Below are positions 45,648 through 58,700 of a DNA stretch of 64,000 nucleotides, one piece after another. The DNA is from Tetragonia tetragonoides (taxonomy: Eukaryota > Streptophyta > Magnoliopsida > Caryophyllales > Aizoaceae), in assembly GCA_038025085.1 (NCBI GenBank), contig CM076142.1, forward strand, positions 13,497,501-13,561,500, read 5' to 3'. The notes under the pieces were generated by a model. That model saw nothing but the letters and a program-made list of their open reading frames with translations, ran no database searches and was not told the origin of the DNA. Position 1 is the first letter of the stretch; each line of letters begins with the position of its first letter. Position numbers and translations under genes: made by a program.

Positions 45648-47563
45648 TGCGTTTGTGTTTTTGACAATTTAGTCAACGAATGCAAAGAAGAAAGAGATCA
45701 ACGAGCAAGCAATCAAACGACGCCGTTAGAAATCAAGAAGAACGGCGAGGAGAGAGAAAACTCGAAGGTCTCTTTCTTTTTCTGGTTCTCTCTCTAAGTT
45801 TTTGGGTTAGTGAATTATGAGATTTTAGACAAGGGGAAGGTGGAGTATATATAGAGGAGAGAGAAAAAGAGAGAAGAAGGTGAGAGGAAAGGGAAGATTC
45901 TGGATATTTTAAGAAATTCATTCAAGACTATTTTAAAAAAAAGATAAATTAATATTTAGGGCCTGTGGGGTGCTATTATTAACCAGAGGACAGAGAATTT
46001 GGCTCGTTAGGGTTTTAAAAGGACGGACCGAGTCAAAAATGGGGGAGCTTGTGGGTGGGTTTGGTATTTGGACTACTAATGGAGGCGTAGGGTCGTTTTT
46101 AAAACATGTGGTGTTTGATTGAAGGGTTTGTTTTTAATTGGCCCATTCCTCTTTGTCCAACCAAGTGGCTTCCTTGCTTTGCTATAACTAATTTGGCTTT
46201 TCAATTTGGGAGGATGATAATTGATAAGTGAGGTCTCATTTATGAGGTTTAGATTTTTTATTTTGTTATTTTGTGATTTTCATGTCTCCATGCAATGGTT
46301 CTATTTCATGTGGTTTTGGGAGAAGGGGAAGGGGAATGGGAATTTCCTAGGAAAATATCCTTGTTTGTCTTTAGAGGTTTGTTTGTTTTATTGCTTGTGA
46401 GGTACTAGCTTGTTTATGTGTCTTTGACCCATGTTAAAAGTGGTGTGGTGGTGTTTTGAGGTGTGGTTAGAACTGTCGAACGGGTCAGGTTTGGGTTATT
46501 ATCGAAAAATATCAGGTTTTGGGTTAAAAACAACTTTTTTTTCATAAATGTCGGATCTCAGGTCGAGTTTAGGTCATTAGCAAGTTGACCCTTTTTTGAT
46601 CGAGTTTCAGTTGGACTTAAGCAGGGCGATTTTCCGGTAAGTTCATGTCACTGATTCTCACTTTAGGTAAGGTCCTGCTATTGATTTCCACTGATTCTCA
46701 CTGATTCAGTAAGGTCCCATCGCTGATTATGTGAGCAGGAATGTAGGTCATGCCACTCATTTCTGCTAATTGAATAAGGTCCTATCACTGATTTCTACTG
46801 ATTGAGTAAGGTCCTCCTGCTGATTCTCATTGATTGGGTAAGGTTTTGCAACTTATTTCCACTAATTGGGTAAGGTCCAATTAAGTGGAAAAAAACACAC
46901 CCTAAATCAACACATAATAACTAAAGATATTATTATATACTATAAACTAATCTAATTGCATCTTTCATATTATTTGAACTTAATACAAATTCATTCTCAC
47001 CTTTCATTAAGCGCAATTAAAGTACTGGGTCAAATTTTCTCAAGTCTTTGTCTTTGTATGCTCCAATGCTCCATTATACCCATCTTACTCATTTTCCCAA
47101 GCCGTAACGATAATGATTGAATTCTTCATTGTAAAAATTTGGGTACTATGACTTTTTCAAATATACTCTATCCCATATGTGAGATGCTTAATTGCTTCGA
47201 GCACCAGTAGCTTATTGCGGTAAGGTATGGAGACATGGAACAATTTCCTTGTCACAAAAATTTGTGTACAATTTTACCAGTAATTTTTGGTACAACGATA
47301 TTTATTCTAAATAGTGACTCATTTCTTTGCGAGTTGCTCTCACACAAAACATACTCCTACCTTATTATTATACTCTAATCTATATGTTTTAGCGGCCACT
47401 ATCAAGGAATTGCTTCGGATGATAAACAAAGAAAATAATTTAACAATGACTTTCGTTCTAAATTATTAACATGTGAAATAACGTACACACCTCTTTTTTC
47501 TATTTTTTTTAAGAAAAGAAAATTCCCCTTCTACATAAGGCTATTCTTTTTTGGTTTTATCTT
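45648..47563. other. Promoter side of the SAG21-like gene and minisatellite
   Basis: From 45648 to about 45860 the plus strand is rich in GAGAGA, the reverse of a CT-rich plant leader. A minus-strand TATA (TATATATACTCC) lies at about 45845-45856. From 46640 to 46890 is a minisatellite. Nothing coding was recognised between 45860 and 47563. Confidence 0.5.
46640..46890. repeat. Imperfect minisatellite, unit about 37-45 bp
   Basis: About six irregular units contain CTGATTYTCACTGATTSAGTAAGGTCC, each with a variable interval (units near 46645, 46690, 46740, 46785, 46815 and 46850). Unit length varies, so this is a degenerate array. Confidence 0.65.
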
Positions 47564-48292
47564 TTATGGCTGGCGATATCGTTCTTCTTGAGTGATTAAA
47601 GAGTAAATTCTGTTGAAGGGTGGCAGTGGCTCAGTGCTCAATATCTGGGAACGAAGAGGCCCATATGATGCATCATCAAGTCCCATTAAAAATTGATGTG
47701 TTCTTTCATCATCCAACTTTTTCTGTAATTTCTGAAGCATACCACACTTACAGTTACAAGTGCAGACAGGAAGAGAATCACAAGTATCGAGTTCGTCCCA
47801 AATCGACTTCAATTTGGTAAAGTAGGAAAGAACATTCATACCATCCTGCTTTAAAGAAGACAGACTCGATTTTAACTGATGAACTCGAGGAGCATTACCA
47901 ACAAAGTAACGCTCTTTGAGGTCGTTCCACATCTCATGAGCAATTTTATATCCAGCTACACTAGACTGAATTGAGGAATCAATAGTATTAAACAGCCAAG
48001 AGACAACCATTGAATTATTCATCTTCCATGCACGAATTTCAGCACTATTATTAACAGCAGGTTCCTTAATTTCACCATCAATAAAACCAATTTTATTTTT
48101 AGCCTCAAGGGCATTCCGAACAGCCTTTTCCCATACATCATAATTATCACCAGACAATATGCACTTAGTAATTACTGCACCTGGGGTGCCTGAGGAGGGC
48201 AAGTAGTAAAGCGATGAAGGATCGTTATGAAGAACAGGCTTGGAACCTCCAGACCCACCATCACCATTCTTATCCCGCGTCATAGTGTGCAC
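47564..48292 (-). pseudogene. Copia Gag fragment of an incomplete retrotransposon
   Basis: An open frame of 242 residues is the N-terminal part of a copia Gag: LSGDNYDVWEKAVRNALEAK, KMNNSMVVSWLFNTID, ERYFVGNAPRVHQLK and SYFTKLKSIWDELD are the recognisable blocks. It lacks the zinc knuckle, protease and all of pol; the frame stops at 47564. No matching left LTR was found. On the right, a primer-site-like GCTCTGATACAA (49205-49216) and a probable 5' LTR (from 49217) lie beyond a hAT-like insertion (48386-48935). This is the 5' end of a dead element. Confidence 0.85.
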
Positions 48293-48385
48293 GAACTAAT
48301 TAAAGTCCAGAAATTGGCTACTGCAACACAATCTGCAAAAAAACAGATGCAAAAATGTCCGGAAACAATAAAAACACCCAAAACC

Positions 48386-48935
48386 TAGAGTTGTCAAAAG
48401 CTGACACGACACGACAACACGACACGAACCGGACACGAATGTAGCGGGTTAGTGTTGAGAGGTTTCGACCCGTTTAATTAAATGGGTCGACATGAGTAAC
48501 ACGTTTAGTTAAATGGGTTAGGTTAAGGTTGAGATTTCCGACACGAAAACAACCTGCTTACGACACGTTTAATTTTAATTGTAAAATTTAAGTTCAAATC
48601 ATTTGTAACAACTAACAAGTAAATAATGTAATAGAATCTCACCTATCTTGAACATTTAAATAATTTTAGACCGTTGAATATATACTTATATGGTTAGAAC
48701 TTTAAATTTGTAGGTAAATTTATGTTTTTTTTCTCTTATTTCAATTAGTTTAGAATATAAGTAAAGATAAACGGGTTAACAAGTCATAAACAGGTAACAC
48801 GATTATTAAACAGGTCAGGTGCAGGTCAGGGATTTTCGACACAATTAATAAATGGGTTAGGTTTGGGTCAAGGAATTCTCGACACGTTTAACCTTGACAC
48901 GAACACGACACGACCTGACCTATTTGACAGCTCTA
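48386..48935. mobile_element. hAT-like MITE inside the copia remnant
   Basis: Termini TAGAGTTGTCAAA and TTTGACAGCTCTA are inverted over 13 bases with one mismatch. The flanking 8 bases, CCAAAACC (48378-48385) and CCAAAAAC (48936-48943), differ at one position. Internally both ends carry CGACACGACACG and GGGTTAGGTT type blocks. The 550-bp element sits in the leader of the copia element, so it arrived later. Confidence 0.78.
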
Positions 48936-49216
48936 CCAAAAACCCTAGAAAACGATGGATTTAGGCCTCGAGAGGGTGGTGCTAGTAGCGAAACTGGTCT
49001 TGCTCAGATCGACGTTTCCCTTCAAAAAAAGTATATTCGAGGTCAAAAATCCACAGAGCCAAAAGATTGCTACTAGTCGATTTTTTGTAAAATTTTGGGC
49101 TAGGCGTGCAGATCTGCTATTCAAACACAGATTATTGAAAACAACAGTCTTTTGATATGAAAACGTGTTTAGGGTTTAAGAATGTGCTTTAGGGTTAGGA
49201 TCTTGCTCTGATACAA

Positions 49217-49520
49217 TGATAAAATATGCGAAATTAACGGCTTAGCTTTATTAATCACAGGAGAGCCATATATATAGGCTATACAAAAACGTAACATACA
49301 AGCTACAGAAAACAGGAAATAATTACATAAATATATATTTCCATATATACAATATATTTCAATGTTTTGTGAAATATCTCAAGTGATTAGTGAAATATCT
49401 CAGGTGATTACATGAATAATTTTCGGTACTTTATGATCATTGGAAGTACTTTAATAATCCAAAACTCTGTTCATACACTAAATATGGAGTATTAGGATTT
49501 TACAGCCTGTGTTATTTGCC
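49217..49520 (-). repeat. Probable 5' LTR of the copia remnant
   Basis: The segment begins TGATAAAATATGCG immediately after the primer-site-like GCTCTGATACAA, and contains a TATATATAGGC segment and several AAATATCTCA repeats. The right end is not defined because no second copy exists in the window; 49520 is an estimate. Confidence 0.5.
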
Positions 49521-52500
49521 TATCAATACCATTTATTTGAGGGGTGCTATGTACAGCTGTAGAAGCAGGATTTTAAGTGTGAGGAGGTGAAATTTAAAGT
49601 ATAAAGGAAAAAAAGTTTGATCAAAGACAAATATATGAAGTTTCATTCACTGCGGGTCCACTCCCGATTTTGCTAATGGTTGTGTGCATTGCAATTTGTA
49701 CACCCGACCCAAATTTAGGGACATAAACACTTATAAAAGAAAAAATCGAAAGAAAAAAATGCCTGTTTTTTTTTTTTGTTTGTAAGCAGTCGTATATGTA
49801 TCTTTCTTGATTGGAGATGCAAATCGCAATTATAATTAGACTGCATATAATATCCCTCGCATCGGTTCACCATGGTCTACTTTTCCTGGCCGCCTAAGAT
49901 TTGCAAAATCATAAGCGTATAATGATCTTGATAACAAAGCAAATCAAAAGGAGCGCATGCTGGTGAGTGTCGTCTTCACACGGAAAGAGTTATAACAATT
50001 TGCACAATTTGCACTTTGTTTGGTGTCTATGTTCCCAAGTCACATCCTCACACGTACAGACCTAGTCCACAAATTAACGGCTCTTTCTTCTCTCTCAGTA
50101 CAAAGTTACGCTACTACTTTGTGTTGGTCAAGAAAAGAAAGGTCTGTCACTCCCGCTTGCTTTTTTTAACCTTTGAAAAATGTGAAGCAATCTAATCATC
50201 TAAATCATTGCACGTTTTAGTCCCAATTCTAGACGGCAGTGATCATTTCGGCTTTACTCGGGATGGTATACACTATTTTAATGAAGTGAATGCAAGATTT
50301 CCATTTCTTTTGGTTTAGATGAGGCGCAAAGGTCGATATAATATATATGTATATGGAAAGAGGAGATTCGAATCTAAGACCTAATATACCCAACACCTTA
50401 AGACATTATTAATCAGATTCCCATTACAAATAATACTTTAAATTAAGATCATGAGAATTAAAGATTTGCCGAATTATTTAGTACTCGTACTAATAAGTAA
50501 GTCACGATTAAAGGATCACTTGATGGAAGGAAATATATGAACTGGAGAGTAGTGGAGACACATTTTTAATATTTTCACCGTATGCATATTCGTATAACAC
50601 AAAAATTTGTATAGGACAATTTTATTATAAAACCTTTCATTCATTTTGTTGACTTGGCAACGGAGTTCGAGTTAGTAAGAAAAATAACGATTCTCATTAC
50701 TGTACGACATTCTATGCAAGATGTACTCTTACACATCGTGTTAGACTTTTTCGTAAGCTACTATTATTAATGAAGTACTTTGGATATATACAAGTAGGTA
50801 TTTGAATACGCATGGTCAATGTATTTAATCAAATCTTAGTTAACTAAAAAAATGAATGGAATAGTTGCTTAGTACAACATAACATACTTCTAGAAAGGTT
50901 ATTCACTAGGGCTTGATCGAATGAATTAATTATTGATATGGAGTTGTATTAAAACATTTATGTAGGTAGTTATCAAAAGGCCAAATAAAATTCAATTATA
51001 TTTTTATTTATTTTAAGTATGTTCTAACCTATATTTTATAATTTAAACTCATTTAATTTACTACTATATAGTGGAAACACTTTTAAGCTAAAAATTTATC
51101 TCAATTAATCCTCGTTTTTGTCCACAATCTTCTTATCTATCAAGAGCCTAATGGTACAGTGGCTATTAATCCGGGTGGTAATCTAGAACTAAGTAGCGAT
51201 TAAGCCGTGAGCCAATGGTTAAGACTGAAGTATTAGGTGTATTAGATCTCATTGTGTAAGATTTAATTTTCACTCCATCAATGTATTGTAACGGTCTTTA
51301 CGCCTCATAACTTATAAAAAAACACATCTATCTTACACACCTAAAGAAAAACTTGTAATGTCCTGTAGCAACACTACTCGATTGATGAAGCAGTATTTAA
51401 ATAGGTAGAGATCACTTTTGGAAAACTTAATTTAGTAAACTTCTGACATTTTATAAAATTAGAATTAAAGAAAAAACATGCATTGAGGATATAATTTACT
51501 TCAAACCAAATCTAAAGTAAGATTCTGAACCTGCCTAATAAGTGTTAATAATTCGCACCAATAAAAAAAGTTGTTACTAACTTGGATGCAAGGGAAAAGT
51601 TAACGACATTAACTTGGTTGCATTCCTTGCAACAACTTTAAAAGTTCGGATTTTCATCCATGTAGGGGAATAGAATTGATCATCGATCATTCTTTGTTAC
51701 TTAAGCCCGTCAACCAATTATAGATAGATTGGCTTGCCTATATGTGATTTGGCTTATTGCATGTAAGATGTACGACATTCTATGCAAGATGTATTATGTA
51801 TGAGGCCATCTCAAGGTGAGACTACCTCTATATACAAGCATGAAGTCGGCATGACATCATGGTTGTATGAGAGGTCTCACCTTGAGGCCGCCTTATATGA
51901 GATTTTGTGTTGCACGAATGCATGTGCGGGTGCCCACTACGCAACAAAAAAAAGGAAAAAAAGAAAATAGTATGTTTGGCAAATTCGTACTCCATGTTGG
52001 TTTGGGCTAGGGATGACAATTGATCTGATTTGGAGCGGATTATGCTAAATCCGAATCCGCTCCGAATACTAAACGGATTCTAAAATCACCTCCGAATCCG
52101 AATAACCTCCAATTAGGGATGATCCAAATCCGAAACTATTTGAAGTCGGTAATCTCCGAATCCGATCCACATCCGATTCGTTTACTCGACTTATTTTCAA
52201 TTTTTTTATTTAAATGTGAACATATATAAGATATACTAAATAGCTAATTGCTAATTCAACAAATATAAATATGGTAAATATATTAAGAATTTAAGATATA
52301 AATAAAGGTGAACAAATATACTTAATTCAAAGATTTTAAGGATGCAGTTGTCTTTTTTTAACAAAATATTAAAAATAATCTGATATTCGGATCGAATTTG
52401 GTGGTGGATCAGATTCTTGCGGATTTCACACAACCACTGAATCTGCTCCGAATCCGATTCGGAGTTTGTTAATCGAATTCGGACTCGAATTTTTTTGATT

Positions 52501-52557
52501 CAAATTTGGTTAGGATTTTTTTTATCCTAAACAGATCAGGTTCGAACTTGATTGGCT
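49521..52557. other. Gene-poor AT-rich stretch
   Basis: No gene was recognised in 3 kb. There is a 25-base direct repeat pair (50701-50725 and 51769-51793), a hairpin element (51788-51908), and from about 52010 to 52530 a stretch of TCCGAATCCG-type repeats like that in non-autonomous plant elements but without clear ends. Confidence 0.5.
51788..51908. mobile_element. Hairpin element, AAGGCGGC family
   Basis: TGTATGAGGCCATCTCAAGG ... ATACAAGCATGAAGTC pairs with GGCATGACATCATGGTTGTA ... CACCTTGAGGCCGCCTTATA. The arms are nearly complementary and the right arm matches those at 10463 and 16388. Confidence 0.65.
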
Positions 52558-52637
52558 TGGGCCACCAAGTTTAGGCATAAAGCCCCAAACCAAAATTAGG
52601 CAAACACAGCCCACCTTGTCCATGTTCAACTAGCCCA
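52558..52637 (+). promoter_or_regulatory. Site II motifs upstream of U2B''
   Basis: TGGGCC at 52558-52563 and AGCCCA at 52608-52613 and 52632-52637 are TGGGCY (site II) elements within 140-215 bases of the ATG. A CT-rich tract follows. This fits a constitutively expressed plant gene; function is inferred. Confidence 0.5.
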
Positions 52638-52772
52638 TAATCTCTCTCTCTCATCAGCCCTTCACCTTCAATTTTCTTCTCCACAGTGCCAAACTAATAC
52701 TTCATCGATATTCATAAATCATAATCGTAGGTCGCGAAATTAAAGAGAGAGAAAAAGCTTAGAAGAGCAGCA

Positions 52773-55700
52773 ATGGCGGAAGTGGCTAATCCTGGCAGTG
52801 ATGTTCCTCCAAATCAAACTATTTACATCAACAACCTCAACGAAAAGACTAAGCTCGAAGGTATTATTTGTTATCAACTCTATTCTCTCTTTCTGTCACG
52901 TAATTTGCCCTAATTTTGTCCTTTCTTTTTTAGAGTTGAAGAAGTCACTAATGGCAGTATTTTCACAATTCGGGAAAATTAAGGAGGTATTAGCATTCAA
53001 GACATTGAAACATAAAGGCCAAGCTTGGGTTGTTTTTGAAGATGTTTCTTCTGCTACTAATGCGCTTCGTCAAATGCAAGGGTTTCCTTTCTATGACAAG
53101 CCTATGGTATGTATGTATATATGTTCTTTTTATCATTTAATTCAATTCCCTTGCATTTTAAAAGGGTTTCATTTTCAATTTGTTTTTAGTTTAAAGGTAG
53201 ATGTGTTTTGTTTTTGAATAATTGGAGTTTTTGCTTCATTGTTGTAATTAGAAAGTAAATAATAAATCAAATTAAATATTAAGTGAGAATTTGTCTGTTT
53301 AATTAGCAGAATCATTATTATACCTTGTGTTTTAGGGTTAAAATTCAGTTTGAGTTTGCAAATGACTGATTTATTTTCGGATTCGTTTGGTGACACTTTC
53401 CAGTGTGTTGGGAAATGAAATACTTGCTAAGTTATTTGTTCCAGTAGGATATTAAAGTATTTGTGTAAAGCAAAAGCTTTAGAAAGAAATGAAGGAGACA
53501 AGAAAAGATTTAGATCATTACCCCGTATTGTAGTATCAAATAGTGTCTGTGCACTGGCAACCCCGAGGGGGTAGCTCAGCTGGTAAAATCCCTGAGATCT
53601 ATTCTAGAGGTCCCAAGTTCGAGCCCCCTTAGGGCCACTGAAGGTTTTCCTAGTCGTTAACTTCGGGGCCCATGCGATTAGTCAAGCAAAGCTTGGATAC
53701 CCATGTTATTAAAAAAAACAAAGTATCTATCCAATGGCTCCTAGATCTTAGCTAAATATTAGCTATCTTATATACTTAAGGCTTAGTTTGAACTTGACAA
53801 GTAAAAAGTGATAATTCTGCTTTTTCTTTGTTAGAAAGAATTTGCAACATCCCAAGATGAAGATGAGACTGTTAGGTTTGATCAGTGGGGAATACTGGCG
53901 ATGCATGGAGGAGACCTTTAAATTGAAATCTGATATTGATATCTGATATTGATTTTATGTTAGGCAAGGAAGAAGTATGTTTGTTATCATGTTAAAATGG
54001 GAAATTGAGAAAAAAAAGGCTGGCCCTGGGCAACCAGCTCTTCCCTTAATTCACCCACACATTGGTTTTAGAATTTTGGGTTGGTAAATGAATGATTATT
54101 TGCTTAAGAAGAATGCTTTGCTAATGGAAATAGTTAATAGAGGCATTTTGCTAATGGCAATGATTGTTCACTATCAGTTGAGAAGATAAGGGAATAAGGG
54201 ATTCATAGAACTTGTTTTTGAAACCTGCTGTATTAGAAATGATAATCATGCCTGCTTAATGCAGAGAATACAATATGCAAAGACTAAGTCAGATGTAATT
54301 GCAAAAGCTGATGGTACTTTTGTTCCACGAGAGAAACGAAAGAGACATGAGGAGAGAGGTAAGCTCTGTAACATCTTATATGATCCCAGTGATTCATATT
54401 TTTTCTCTGCTCAAGTTATTATGCAAATAAAGTAGCACACCCCTAGAGAGATTCTTGAGTGTTGCATTTTTATTCAGTACTGTGGTCAATAAAATACTGT
54501 TGCTATTTTACACTGGAAAGGTGGTCTTAACGCAATCTTTAAATTGTAATATTTGAGGTTTTAGTCTGTATATATAATGGTGTTTTGAATGACTAAAATG
54601 GGAGGCAATAAGCCTAAATTTGTGTAAATAAGATTCTTCCCTCAATTCCTCAAGAAAATGTGGTTTGAACAACATTAGGCGTGTAGATTAGTTAACAAGG
54701 AGAATCATTTTCTCAAATAGATTTTTCAAAGTTCCTTCCTGGGGAGTGTTAACTGCACAAAGATAGCAAAGCAAATGGTGGAAGGAAACTTGTGTTTTGT
54801 GTCTGAGTTAACTCTAGCTACTTTCAACAGAACCTGCTTCTTTTCATTTTATCTTGTGGGTGTGCCAGATGGGACGCTCATCGTGAGGCTTCCTTTGATT
54901 TTGATCCGCTTAATCACTCAGCTAGATGTTAAGATTAGTGCCGTTACCTTTCACCAAAGCTGAGTCTGTAACTCTAACGATTGTTTCCGTCTTTGGAGGT
55001 AATAGAGTGAGAATTTTGCTCAAAGCTTCCTGTCAGTAAAATGAGCCCTGTAGCATCACATTTTTTCCTTAGCAAAAGAGAAGGTTTGGCCATATCAATT
55101 GTGGAACGTTTAAAATTTCCATCTGGTAAATTATCTCAGTACTGTTGCTTGAGTGGTATTTCTTTTTGCAAGAATCTTGCCAAATGATGAAATGAATATT
55201 TGGGTATTCTTATGCTTTTAGCTCATTCAGCATAAGCTAGTGTCTCTGGGTCAACATAAGTCAGTCAGAAAATTGCTTGTGTTAACTGTAATCATGAACT
55301 ATGGTCCTATTTTTTTTTCTCTTCATCTAAGTGGTACATCGACAACGACAAGAACATTATTTGACATGCTAACTTTGTTCATTCCCTTTGGTAATAGCCA
55401 TCCTGCAATTAAATTGTGCTTCATACTCTCTCTTTACTACATCTGAAAAAAAAAATTGTATTTTGCTGGCTATAAGCTTGTAGGCTAGTACCTATGTCGT
55501 AGAGAAGGACATATAATTAACCAGGGGATTTCATGAACCCTTCTCTCTTGAAAACTTATTTTCCCGCTCACCTTTTGGGGTGTGGGAGGTAGGTGGTTAG
55601 CTCAATCAGAGTTTGCGTCCCCCCTATATGGCTCTACCCCTAGAATGGCGTCTAGTGAAATCAGTATATACATGAGATAAGGCTGATAAGCCAAACAACT

Positions 55701-58700
55701 TGCTGTGGTCACAAATGGAAACCACACTATCCATCTGTTTGTCAATAGAGTTCCATTTCAGGGAAATTAGAAGCAGAGAAGCTTAGGAAGAGCATGAGTT
55801 TGAAACTAACAGACTATCTGTAGAGTTGATTATGGAGACATACTATTCAACCTCTGACAACAATTCTTTTTTATAGTCTTCGCGTCCTTCTCAATCCTTA
55901 TTTGGTTCATCGTCAATCTCATACTATTCTTCTTAGCTTCTCATAAACTCTAATTACTAGTTTGTCTGTCATCTTGCTTCATCTCTCTGGCTTATGTGAT
56001 CATCCAAATAAGTAACTTTATCTGTGGAACTTTGCAAAAACACCCTGGAAAAGTGTGCAAGTGTCATCTGTCTCCGAGTTATGGGTGGGTGAACAACTTT
56101 CTATTTTGTACTTCTTATCTTTGAGAACATTTCATTTTGGATCAGCATTCTGAAGTCTATTATGAATTAGGATGAGACATTGTTTCAAGCTTTTTCTCCT
56201 TGTTAATACTTAATTGTGGTCCATGTATGCTTTAGCGACACACTTTGGCCTTCATGATCAATGTCTCTAGAGTCAAGAATCCCTCTTACTTAACGAGAAT
56301 AATCCGTCAAGGTCCAACCTAGCATTCGAGAAATCAATGCATGTAGCAGATTAAGTTGCTGCTGTGTATGATGACATCTGATCTCTGGATGCCTCTCTTC
56401 TTTCAGATTAGTTTACCTTGAGGAAATTGAATGGTTTGGAACCCTGAGGGGGTAGCTCAGTTGGTAAGACCTCTGAGCTCTATTCCAGAGGTCCCAAGTT
56501 TGAGTCCTCTCAAGGCCACTAGAGGTTTTCCGGGTCGTTAACTTCAGGACCCATAAGATTAGTCAAGCAAAGCTTGGACATCCATGTTATCTAAAAAAAT
56601 AAAAAAGGAAATTGAATGGTCTGGAATACAAGTGAATATAAATACCAGTATGAAGAATTGAGGAGGAGTTTATCTAACACCACATTTCTTTTTAGCTTGT
56701 ATACGGTGGTTCTTAAAAACTGAAAATAGGAGTTAGACATGTTCAGTTTGATAAGAATGTTGTCAGGAAGTTTCTTCTCTGTAAAGAATACCCCTTAAAG
56801 CTGCTGTTGTTACCATATTTGGTTTTAGGCTTTGTAGAATGCAGAACAAATATCAGTCTGAAAACAATATTTATTTATTTTTGCTCATCTGAAAACAATA
56901 TTAATTAGTGGAGGAAGAAGGCCCCAAAAGAAATTGCAAAAGAAAATTTAATTTGGGCAGAGTATGTAAGTATGTAGTTTCTTCCCTTGGTTGCTTCAAC
57001 ACATCGCAGCTGGGTATTTGAATGGGTACAGGACGAAAAAGTCCAAAATTTTCTAATGAAATCTCTCTTAATATGATTATGATTTTGTGAAAGATAACTA
57101 TCTTAATTTTCATCAACTTATTTTAAAAAATTGTTTATAGAGAAAATATGTTTTATTCTTCCACAAAATAGCTTTCTTGGTTGGCACAACCTAAAACAAG
57201 AAAGTGAAAAAAGAGGAGCCCTTTCCCTAACCTTTATGACCCGGTCAAAAATCCGATATCTTAAGAAAGCCACATCCTTCACACTGTAAAAGAAGGTCCC
57301 AATGTAGCAAACCCCTGGGAAATAACTTGTTGACTGATTAGAGAGAGATTCTGATATCTGAAGAAAGCTACCCATCCTTCGCACCCTTGAGGAATAACTT
57401 GTGCAGAGGCTGTCAGAGACTAAAGGGTGGTTGACAACGAGATTCTGTGGTGGCCAGAGATTCGACTTTTCACTCAACTTTGTCTTGATGGTGGGCACCT
57501 GCACCTTTGTTGGCTGACAAAATGATGCTGGCAAGGTGGCTGACCAAATGACGCTGGCAGTCATTACTTAGAGGCAGAAGCTGCTGATCTGCTCGAGCTG
57601 AGGGACTGGGGCTTGAGATTTAGTGACTAGGGCTTGCTGGTTTGGTGGGTAGATGTTAGTTCGAGTTATAGCCTGTCGCTTGGTGTTTCTTTGCGTTTCT
57701 CTTTTCCTTAACATTTTGTAAATGTGAAACATCACTCGTTGACGTTTATCTCGCAAATACAGGTGTCATGTAGCTGCTTTACTGCACTCAGCTTGTTGAT
57801 TATTGATGTATTTTTTTAATCTGTTCTCTGCAATCTCATTCAGTTTGTCTCTTACTGGTACAGGTAAGAAGCGGAAAGAGCAACAAGAAGCTAATCAAGC
57901 AGTAGCAGGCTTGAATTACGCTGCACCATTTGGTGTAGCTCCTCCTGTAAGTTCTTTCATATTTTTTCCCCTTCCGTTGGGGGGTCGGGGCCTTGGACCT
58001 TTATTGACGTTTGATGTCCATGTATGCATGAATGTTTGTCCATTGGTATCGGATACTCCGTTGTGAAACTATATTTACGCTCTTCTTGGTTCATTCTGCT
58101 ACAGTTGGCAAAATTTGTTCACTGGGCCATTGATTTTCATCTAGTGATCAAGGTTGAGATCCTAGATAACAGTGGCCACTTTACTAGGGCTTGGATCATA
58201 TCTCTAAATTTAAACTATTTGCTGTTTCTTATATGATGTGTAAACAAAGAAAATAGCTTACTGAGTGGGAGAATCTCTATACTTCTAGCATGTGGGGACC
58301 CTTGATTATTCAAGTGGAAAGAATCTTCATTATGGAATATGGATAACCAATAAATGTTGACACAATTACATTAAGTTAAGATCCTGATCGATGTCCTTGA
58401 ACATTGTTACTCTTGCAAAAACCAATGTCCTTTTCATCTTTCCAAAATAGTCTGGCTTAAAGACTATACGCTTTTGAGTAACCAATTTATTGTGAAATTA
58501 GATTTGACTTGAACTTGTATTCTAAGACATTTCTGCAGCCAATTCATGATGAAATTAGATAGACTTGAGCTTACTGCTTTCATAAATTCTGAATGAGTAG
58601 GAAGCAACACAATTAATAAGCATGCTAATGGTCAACTGCCACTTGAATGAATTATGGAGGCAGGTTGTTATGAATGAATGGTGTACTACATAGGTAAGCT

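Noticed and set aside
52010..52530. TCCGAATCCG-rich segment as a defined transposon
   Set aside because: It resembles non-autonomous element interiors, but neither inverted ends nor a target duplication could be found.
53561..56520. tRNA-like heads at 53561 and 56442 as true tRNA genes
   Set aside because: There is no acceptor-stem pairing and the sequence continues into a SINE body with a poly-A tail and target duplication.
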